Shown: positions 1 through 5,703 of the stretch, one piece after another
Layout: each line of letters starts with the position of its first letter
Numbering within the stretch: position 1 is the first letter of the stretch
NCBI GenBank assembly: GCA_900544455.1
Contig: UQVJ01000017.1
Coordinates: 1-24,535 of the forward strand
Length of the DNA: 24,535 nucleotides
Direction of reading: 5' to 3'
Source of the DNA: an uncultured Eggerthella sp.
Lineage (GTDB): Bacteria; Actinomycetota; Coriobacteriia; Coriobacteriales; Eggerthellaceae
Notes under the pieces: generated by a model
What the model saw: only the letters and a program-made list of their open reading frames with translations
The model's database searches: none
Told to the model about the DNA's origin: nothing
Program-made: the position numbers and the translations under genes

Positions 1-176
1 GCCATGTCCTCTTCGGGGAACACCGAATTTTCCCAGCCAGAAAAGGTGCTGCCGATGGCGGCAGTAGCTTGCGGGGTGGTGCATGCCACGAATCCTAATC
101 CGAATAGGGTGTACGCCAAGGCTACGCTGGTTGCGAGCGTAAGAAGAGGGGCGAGCGCGCGATGAATGATGCTCAC
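1..176 (-). CDS. N-terminal part of a small membrane or exported protein (cut by window start)
   Basis: A GTG start at 176 opens a frame of 58 codons that runs off the left edge. The product begins MSIIHRALAPLLTLATSVAL and continues through a hydrophobic stretch to about residue 32 (LFGLGFVAC), so it has a signal anchor or first membrane helix, and then an outward-looking segment containing WENSVFPEED. The start sits 4 nt after the stop of the upstream ATP-grasp gene, and a GAGGG motif inside that gene's 3' end is a good ribosome binding site, so the two are probably one transcript. The N-terminus is reminiscent of DUF1461-type integral membrane proteins, but too little is visible to assign a family. 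Confidence 0.6.
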   Translation of the reverse strand, partial: MSIIHRALAPLLTLATSVALAYTLFGLGFVACTTPQATAAIGSTFSGWENSVFPEEDM

Positions 177-180
177 GGCG

Positions 181-1548
181 CTACCCTCGAACGCGGATGG
201 TGGCGGCGGTGATGCCCTTCAGATCCTTGCTGATGGTGGGGAAGGGCCCTAGGCGGGAGAAAATGCCCTGGAAATGTCCGTTGTACAGGTACAGGCCGCT
301 AAGGTTGTTGTACAGGGCTCCCGCTCGATCAACCTCGTCATCGGCTAGGTTCTCAATGTCTTCGTCGGGAGGCAAGGTGTGGGTTTTGTACGGGGTGAGG
401 TACGTCTGCACGATGAAGGGCGCACCCGATGCTCCATTTGCGAATCGGGCGATGAGGCTTTCCCATTCCTCCTGAGTGGAAGAAACGCCGGCATACACAT
501 CTTTAGCGCCGTAATTGTCGGTGGGTTTGATGATCCAAGCGTCCTTGTTGGCGCGAACTTCGTCGAGATCGATTTCCTTTTCGTCGAGGAAGAGGGTACG
601 GGGAACATGGCGCTCCACAAATTCGTTTTCCTCGGGAGTAAGGATTGCCTTGGTTTTAGGATGGCGCAGTACTTCGAAAATCTGCTTGTCGTGAACCAGG
701 TGGCCAGCGAAGCTGCCGATCAGGGCTACGGCTTCATGGCGCACCGCTTCGATGAGGTCTTGCGATTCGTCCCAATGATCGAGCACGTCGTTTGTTACGC
801 TGCGACGCCAAATAGCATGGACGGGCAGTCCGTCGGCATCGTACAGGGCTCCGCCGTCGAATTTCAAATCGCGTACATCACATACAACGCATTCGTAGCC
901 GTAGCGCGCGAAGAAGGAGGAGAACACCTTGAACTCATCGACCACGCCGCATTCAAGGTAGTCGCAGATGGCGAATCGGGCACCAGGAACAAAATGCTTT
1001 GAATGCTCGAAGATGCGGATGAACTCACGCACCCATGAGTCAAAGAGTTCGCATGCTTCGAGAGGATGCTTCTGGGAGAAAAGCTTGAACGTTTCAGTTT
1101 GATCGATGCTGTTGGTGATCTCACGGTTCTCGTTCATGCCTGCAGACCCATCGCCGTTGAACTCGCAGAAACCGCAGCTAAGATCATCTTCGTTCAGGAA
1201 TACATCGATGCGGGCGAAGGGCAGCGGATCGGCGTATCCACGCGGAAGAAGCACCAGCTCCCGAAGACGCTCGTCGAAGGTGAACACGTCGCGATATTCG
1301 GGTGTTTCGCGGTAATGCTCAATAACCTTGCACAAAATCCGATGCGTTGTTTCGGCAATGGAGCGCAGCGCTTCCCAGCTCTCGTCGTTGTACAGTCGGG
1401 GAATGAACGAAGAGGCGACCACCTTTTCATGCACAATGGCGGTGGAATTTTTCATGTATTCGTATGCGCTTCGACGACCAGCGATATCGCCGTCGAGCTC
1501 TTCAGCGCAGGCAAAGTATTCCTCGGTTAGCTCGGCATTGCTTTTCAT
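181..1548 (-). CDS. ATP-grasp enzyme, glutathionylspermidine-synthase-like
   Basis: 455 residues from the ATG at 1548, chosen because AAAGGAAG lies just upstream; a longer open frame reaching 1650 lacks a ribosome binding site. The middle carries FCEFNGDGSAGMNEN (about residue 160), and the C-terminal third carries WIIKPTDNYGAKDVY followed by FIVQTYLTPYKT. This is the layout of ATP-grasp ligases of the glutathionylspermidine synthase type: a lysine and Gly-rich loop for ATP, then an acidic/Asn metal site. The protein is soluble, with no signal peptide. The family joins a carboxylate to an amine through an acyl phosphate; the substrates here are unknown. It lies downstream of a TetR-type gene and 4 nt before a small membrane-protein gene, probably one operon. 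The fold assignment is fairly firm; the reaction is not. Confidence 0.7.
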   Translation of the reverse strand: MKSNAELTEEYFACAEELDGDIAGRRSAYEYMKNSTAIVHEKVVASSFIPRLYNDESWEALRSIAETTHRILCKVIEHYRETPEYRDVFTFDERLRELVLLPRGYADPLPFARIDVFLNEDDLSCGFCEFNGDGSAGMNENREITNSIDQTETFKLFSQKHPLEACELFDSWVREFIRIFEHSKHFVPGARFAICDYLECGVVDEFKVFSSFFARYGYECVVCDVRDLKFDGGALYDADGLPVHAIWRRSVTNDVLDHWDESQDLIEAVRHEAVALIGSFAGHLVHDKQIFEVLRHPKTKAILTPEENEFVERHVPRTLFLDEKEIDLDEVRANKDAWIIKPTDNYGAKDVYAGVSSTQEEWESLIARFANGASGAPFIVQTYLTPYKTHTLPPDEDIENLADDEVDRAGALYNNLSGLYLYNGHFQGIFSRLGPFPTISKDLKGITAATIRVRG

Positions 1549-1654
1549 GGAGCTTCCTTTCGCGTTGGTTTCAGCGAAAGTGTACCCGTTAGGCGGGGTG
1601 TCTGTGCCTTGCTGCAGGAAAAATGCGGGAATGCGATGTCTGAAAAGCAATTGT

Positions 1655-1683
1655 CTCCAGGAAATACAGCGGGGATCCTGGAG
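1655..1683 (-). terminator. Hairpin between the TetR-type gene and the ATP-grasp gene
   Basis: CTCCAGGA and TCCTGGAG form a perfect 8-bp inverted repeat with a 13-nt loop, 20 nt after the TetR-type stop codon. Only a short T run (TTTT, some 8 nt later on the minus strand) follows, so it may be a weak terminator, an attenuator or an mRNA-processing stem rather than a full stop. Confidence 0.35.
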
Positions 1684-1702
1684 GGAATTTTCGGATTTGG
1701 TA

Positions 1703-2311
1703 TCAGTGTTGCGCTTTGGCTCGGCGCGCCAGGGTTCCCGGGAGGCCGTACGCCACGTTGTCCGATATCAGGGAAACGGCTTCATCGAGGGACGTATCGG
1801 GGCAGTTGCGAAGTAGGTAAAGATAGGCATTCAGGATGCCGCCCAGGTAGAACTCGAGCATGATGTCGATATTGCGCTCGGAGCCTGCCGGAAGAGCCCC
1901 CGCTTCTTTGCGGATGTGGTCTTTGGCTGCTGCCGTCCAATAGGTGAGGTACTGGTCGAGGGGCACATTCTCGGCAACCGTTCGCAGTTGTTCGCGGGTA
2001 AAGGGAAATGAAGCTTCGATAGCGACCAGGAAACGCTTGGTGCACGCGGGGGGGTCAGCGAAAAAGTCGCGAAAATCAATTCCCTCCAGGCTTCTTTCGG
2101 TTTGGGTGCGAATTACGTCTTCGAGCAGATTGTCCACTGATGAATAGTGGGTGTAGAACGTCTTTCGGTCAACGTCGGCTCGCTTGGCAAGTGCAGTGAT
2201 GGTTATCTTGCTGTAAGCCGTTTCGGCGAGTAGATCGGTAAAGGCCTTTCGTATGGCGCTTCGAGTGCGAATAACGCGTCTATCAGTCTTTTTAGCTTCG
2301 ATGGCTGCCAT
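1703..2311 (-). CDS. TetR/AcrR-family transcriptional regulator
   Basis: 202 residues from ATG 2311, preceded by GGGGA at suitable spacing; a TTG four codons earlier is the other possible start. The N-terminal 60 residues form the TetR helix-turn-helix: TRSAIRKAFTDLLAE, then ITITALAKRADVDRKTFYTHYSSVDNLLEDV, with the family hallmark pattern of A, D, R, T-F-Y-x-H-Y. The C-terminal domain is helical and divergent, as expected for ligand sensing, and ends in a Lys/Arg-rich tail. The gene is divergent from a radical SAM gene. A palindrome beside that gene's -10 box is a candidate operator, so the likely role is local repression, perhaps of itself as well. The ligand is unknown. Confidence 0.88.
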   Translation of the reverse strand: MAAIEAKKTDRRVIRTRSAIRKAFTDLLAETAYSKITITALAKRADVDRKTFYTHYSSVDNLLEDVIRTQTERSLEGIDFRDFFADPPACTKRFLVAIEASFPFTREQLRTVAENVPLDQYLTYWTAAAKDHIRKEAGALPAGSERNIDIMLEFYLGGILNAYLYLLRNCPDTSLDEAVSLISDNVAYGLPGTLARRAKAQH

Positions 2312-2370
2312 GAAAATCCCCAATCATTGCCGATGTGAACCTTATGATACAAGTTCTTGCCCCTTGGGCA

Positions 2371-2410
2371 TTGAGCCCTTCTTTGAAGCTAATATAATCT
2401 ACAAATGTAG
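2371..2410 (+). promoter_or_regulatory. Promoter of the radical SAM gene with candidate TetR-type operator
   Basis: TTGAGC at 2371-2376 and a perfect TATAAT at 2393-2398 are separated by 16 nt. Immediately after the -10, CTACA-AA-TGTAG (2399-2410) forms an inverted repeat covering the expected transcription start. A second short inverted repeat, GGGC-ATTGA-GCCC (2365-2377), overlaps the -35. The placement suits repression by the divergently encoded TetR-family protein; the regulator-site pairing is inference. Confidence 0.6.
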
Positions 2411-2451
2411 AAAAATCAACGTATGGGATTTAATGAAGAAGAGGGGCAGCG

Positions 2452-3894
2452 ATGAAGGCAACCGACCACATCAAGAGGGCGGCTTTCGAAAAAGCCGTAG
2501 ATTATTTCCTGGCAGATCCTGAACACAACATCGTGAAAATCATGGACCTGATTGATAAAGTGGCGCCAAAGGATCTGTTCGCGTCTCAGCGAGCAGCGTT
2601 TCGTGGTGCCATCGACGACCAAAGCAACTGGTACCGCCTGATCATGCATATCATGAATGACACCAACCCTGAAGTGCGCGATGATCTTGTGAAAACGCTC
2701 ATCATCGACGGTAACTTGATGGCATGGCCGGTGCAGGAAGCTAACCGCGATAAGTATGAATGCAATATTCCATGGGCTATCCTTCTCGATCCTACCAGTG
2801 CTTGCAATCTGCATTGCACGGGTTGCTGGGCGGCGGAATACGGCAACAAACTGAATCTCAGCTTGGAAGAGATCGATTCCATTATCAGGCAGGGCAAAGA
2901 GCTGGGCACACATGTGTATATCTACACGGGCGGCGAACCCCTGGTGCGTAAGAAGGATCTCATCAAACTATGCGAGATGCATCCCGATTGCGTGTTCCTC
3001 TCGTTTACCAACGGTACGCTTATCGACGAAGCGTTCTGCCAGGAAATGATTCGCGTGAAGAACTTCGTTCCCGCCATCAGCGCTGAAGGTTTCGAAGAGA
3101 CAACCGATAGCCGTCGTGGTGCGGGTACGTATGCCAAGGTGCAGAAGGCTATGAAGCTGCTGAAGCGAAACGGACTTCCTTTTGGTGTTTCTTGCTGCTA
3201 CACCTCGCAGAATGCGGAATCGATCGCTTCGGAGGAGTATTTCGACTATCTCATCGATCAGGGCGCACTGTTCGCGTGGATTTTCTCGTTCATGCCAGTG
3301 GGCGCTGGATCTACGGCCGATCTTATGGCCAGCCCCGAGCAACGCGAACAACTGTATCGTTTCGTCCGCGAAATGCGTCAGAAGAAGCCTCTGTTCACGC
3401 TCGATTTCCAGAACGACGGCGAATTTGTAGGCGGTTGCATTGCTGGCGGGCGCCGTTATCTGCACATTAATGCGGCGGGCGATGTCGACCCTTGCGTTTT
3501 CGCGCATTACTCCAATGCCAACATCCGTGAGGTCTCCCTGCTTGAGGCTTTGCAGTCGCCCATCTTCATGGAGTACTACCGCGAACAGCCTTTCAGCGAT
3601 AATCTGCTCCGTCCGTGTCCTATCTTGGAAAACAGCGGCAAGCTAACCGAAATGGTCGAGCGTGCAGGCGCTCATTCCTCCGATCTGCAGGAGCAGGAAA
3701 CTGCTGAAGAACTGTGCGCGAAGACCAAGGATGCTGCTGCGGCATGGAAACCGGTTTCGGAACGCATTTGGAATGACCCGAACGACCCGTTGTTCGAGAA
3801 GCGCCATGATGTCACCCAGGGGATGGCTGCAACCGATATGACGAAATTCGAGCGCCTGGGCCGTATCCGCCACCCAATGGGGCAAGGCAAATAG
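2452..3894 (+). CDS. Radical SAM protein of unknown substrate
   Basis: 480 residues; the ATG at 2452 follows GAGGGG. Residues 1-105 form an uncharacterised helical N-terminal domain. The radical SAM core begins near residue 108: ILLDPTSACNLHCTGC gives the CxxxCxxC cluster ligands C118, C122 and C125, followed by YTGGEPL, the SAM-binding GGE motif. The C-terminal part has GGCIAGGRRYLHINAAGDVDPC and a later RPCPI, which resembles SPASM-like auxiliary cluster regions, though the cysteine count is small. Such proteins modify peptides, cofactors or lipids by radical chemistry in anaerobes. No precursor peptide or partner enzyme is visible nearby; only the divergent TetR-type regulator suggests a regulated, conditional role. 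It is not a recognised housekeeping radical SAM enzyme such as LipA, HemN or MoaA. Confidence 0.85.
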   Translation: MKATDHIKRAAFEKAVDYFLADPEHNIVKIMDLIDKVAPKDLFASQRAAFRGAIDDQSNWYRLIMHIMNDTNPEVRDDLVKTLIIDGNLMAWPVQEANRDKYECNIPWAILLDPTSACNLHCTGCWAAEYGNKLNLSLEEIDSIIRQGKELGTHVYIYTGGEPLVRKKDLIKLCEMHPDCVFLSFTNGTLIDEAFCQEMIRVKNFVPAISAEGFEETTDSRRGAGTYAKVQKAMKLLKRNGLPFGVSCCYTSQNAESIASEEYFDYLIDQGALFAWIFSFMPVGAGSTADLMASPEQREQLYRFVREMRQKKPLFTLDFQNDGEFVGGCIAGGRRYLHINAAGDVDPCVFAHYSNANIREVSLLEALQSPIFMEYYREQPFSDNLLRPCPILENSGKLTEMVERAGAHSSDLQEQETAEELCAKTKDAAAAWKPVSERIWNDPNDPLFEKRHDVTQGMAATDMTKFERLGRIRHPMGQGK

Positions 3895-3958
3895 TCCGTT
3901 TGCCCCCATAACCTGTTGGCGTTTTCTGTTGACGGCGCAGCATGGGGCGGGGGGACGG

Positions 3959-4023
3959 TATAGTACTATCGAAAAGTTGTGAGGAGGCAGCTTTGGCCGC
4001 CTCCTGTTTTCCCGAAAGGAAAC
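3959..4023 (+). promoter_or_regulatory. metK promoter region and structured leader
   Basis: TATAGT (3959-3964) is a candidate -10 box without a well-spaced -35; TTGACG at 3929 is 24 nt away, which is too far. Directly after it comes a stem of AGGAGGC (3982-3988) with GCCTCCT (3999-4005) around a 10-nt loop, then TGTTTT. A second stem of TTTCC (4008-4012) with GGAAA (4018-4022) would mask the metK ribosome binding site. The first hairpin could alternatively be the terminator of the radical SAM gene. Confidence 0.4.
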
Positions 4024-4028
4024 GATAG

Positions 4029-5291
4029 ATGCAAGAAGAACAGCATTCGTACCTGTTTACGAGCGAATCGGTAACCGAGGGTCATCCCGATAAGATCTGC
4101 GACCAGATCTCCGATGCCGTTTTGGATGCCATTCTCGCTAAGGAAACCGAGCTGGCGGCAGAGGGGTATGTTGCTCCAGGTGGAATTCCCGCCAACCCGA
4201 AAGAGGTTCGTTGTGCGGTGGAAACCATGGCTACTACTGGTCTTATCATGGTTACCGGCGAGGTGCGCACTCAGGCTTATGTTGATGTGCCGGGAATTGC
4301 CCGCGAGGTGCTTCGCGAAATTGGATACGATCGCGCTAAGTACGGTTTCGACTGCGATACCTGCGGTGTCTTGAACACCATTCATGAGCAGTCCCCCGAC
4401 ATTGCGCAAGGCGTTGACGAATCCTGGGAAACGCAGAACGGTGAAGCTGTTGATCCCTACGACCAAATCGGTGCGGGCGATCAGGGCATGATGTTTGGCT
4501 ACGCCTGCAACGAGACGAAGACCCTTATGCCTTTGCCCCATTATCTGGCCAGCCGTTTGGCCGAGCGCCTTTCCAAGGTGCGCAAAGATGGCACCATGCC
4601 TAATCTGCGCCCCGACGGTAAAACCCAGGTTAGCGTTCGCTATATTGATGGCGTTCCTACTCAGGTTGAAAAGGTGGTTGTATCCACTCAGCACTCCGAG
4701 GAAACCGATCCTGCCGAATTGCGCGAAGCGCTTAAGCGTAATGTTGTCGATCCCGTGTTTGAAGCCGAGGGAGTAACGGTCGCAGACGATTTGGAACTGT
4801 ATGTGAACCCTACCGGTCGTTTTGTAGTGGGTGGCCCTATGGGCGATGCGGGTCTTACTGGCCGCAAGATCATCGTCGACACCTATGGCGGTATGGGGCG
4901 TCACGGCGGTGGCGCCTTCTCGGGCAAGGACTGCACAAAGGTTGACCGCTCGGGAGCCTATGCTGCTCGTTGGGTTGCCAAGAATGTGGTTGCCGCCGGT
5001 TTGGCAACGCGTTGCGAGGTTCAGATTGCCTATGCCATTGGCGTTGCGCGCCCTGTTTCCGTAATGGTCGATACGTTTGGCACGGGCATCGTTCCTGCAT
5101 CTGACATCGAGGCAGCGGTAAACAAGGTGTTCGACTTGCGTCCTGGTGCCATCATCGACGAGCTTGATCTGCGCCGTCCTATCTATCGCAAAACTGCGGC
5201 ATACGGCCATTTTGGTCGCGAGCTTCCTGAATTTACCTGGGAAAAGACCGACAAGGCCGAAGAGCTGAAGGCAGCGTGCGGCATCGTGTAA
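4029..5291 (+). CDS. metK: S-adenosylmethionine synthetase (methionine adenosyltransferase)
   Basis: Makes S-adenosylmethionine from methionine and ATP in the cytosol, releasing phosphate and pyrophosphate. 420 residues, slightly longer than the usual 380-400. The three-domain family signatures are present: SESVTEGHPDKICDQISDAV at the N-terminus (metal and ATP site), GAGDQGMMFGYA in the middle, and GGGAFSGKD for the P-loop-like phosphate site. GAAAGGAAA lies before the ATG. Its product is the cofactor for the upstream radical SAM protein and the downstream RlmKL methyltransferase, but the genes are separately spaced, so this is probably coincidence. The last codons, Ile-Val-stop, form part of a 34-bp tandem repeat that continues beyond the gene. 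Confidence 0.98.
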   Translation: MQEEQHSYLFTSESVTEGHPDKICDQISDAVLDAILAKETELAAEGYVAPGGIPANPKEVRCAVETMATTGLIMVTGEVRTQAYVDVPGIAREVLREIGYDRAKYGFDCDTCGVLNTIHEQSPDIAQGVDESWETQNGEAVDPYDQIGAGDQGMMFGYACNETKTLMPLPHYLASRLAERLSKVRKDGTMPNLRPDGKTQVSVRYIDGVPTQVEKVVVSTQHSEETDPAELREALKRNVVDPVFEAEGVTVADDLELYVNPTGRFVVGGPMGDAGLTGRKIIVDTYGGMGRHGGGAFSGKDCTKVDRSGAYAARWVAKNVVAAGLATRCEVQIAYAIGVARPVSVMVDTFGTGIVPASDIEAAVNKVFDLRPGAIIDELDLRRPIYRKTAAYGHFGRELPEFTWEKTDKAEELKAACGIV

Positions 5292-5383
5292 AGCGCCTTT
5301 CCCGAATCGAATCAACATCGTGTAAAGCGCTGTTCTCGAATCGAGCCAGCATCGCCCAAAGCGTTATCCCCAAACCGAATCAA
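5282..5383 (+). repeat. Three degenerate 34-bp tandem repeats overlapping the metK 3' end
   Basis: Copies at 5282-5315, 5316-5349 and 5350-5383 each begin CATCG, continue with (T/C)(G/C)(T/C)(A/C)AAGCG and end near CGAATC. Copies 1 and 2 share CATCGTGTAAAGCGC exactly; copy 3 is more diverged. Copy 1 includes the last codons and stop of metK, so copy 2 repeats the codons for the protein's C-terminus out of use. The array ends 9 nt before the terminator stem. Confidence 0.8.
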
Positions 5384-5390
5384 CGGTTGT

Positions 5391-5416
5391 AAGCCCCGTT
5401 TCGACGGGGCTTTTTT
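5391..5416 (+). terminator. metK: Rho-independent terminator of metK
   Basis: GCCCCG (5393-5398) and CGGGGC (5405-5410) pair across a TTTCGA loop and are followed by six T residues. AA before the stem and TT after it extend the pairing. Confidence 0.92.
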
Positions 5417-5702
5417 ACGCAGTGATGCCGCGAGCATGGGGCCCTTCGCAAGCCTGAGCCTGTATCCAATCGGTAATGGGTGATGATGGGAGCGTAGGGA
5501 GGAGTCGGTTCTTTCCGGCGGGCGAATCGCCCTTTCCCCTATTGGGGGGCGGTGGATGCGGTAAGGCGAGCTGGCCCAATTTAAGGCAGGGGTGCTTCTT
5601 GGAGCGCCCTATTTGCTTTGGTGCCCGGCGCATTGCTGGAGGTTTGGTCGCGCTTGGTCGCTTTGCTCGGGAAGTCGATTGCTGCCCCTTATACTCTTCA
5701 GT
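5417..5702. other. Non-coding gap between metK terminator and priA
   Basis: No convincing gene in either direction; short frames here lack ribosome binding sites and family features. It contains a G/C-rich hairpin around CCCC-TATT-GGGG (about 5535-5546) and, at its right end, a TATACT -10 box (5690-5695) only 7 nt before the priA ATG. Confidence 0.5.
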
Positions 5703-5703
5703 A
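5690..5703 (+). promoter_or_regulatory. Candidate -10 box giving a leaderless priA transcript
   Basis: TATACT at 5690-5695 lies 7 nt before ATG 5703, and no Shine-Dalgarno-like sequence precedes that ATG. Transcription from this box would start at or next to the ATG. No good -35 is visible (TTGCTC at 5663 is 21 nt away). Confidence 0.4.

Noticed and set aside
3929..3964. TTGACG/TATAGT as a standard metK promoter
   Set aside because: The spacing of 24 nt is too long for a sigma-70-type promoter.
3895..4028. SAM riboswitch upstream of metK
   Set aside because: The region is short and lacks the conserved core of SAM-I, SAM-II or SMK types; only simple hairpins are present.
3966..5318. 450-codon open frame antisense to metK
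   Set aside because: Shadow of a highly conserved gene; the product has no family features.
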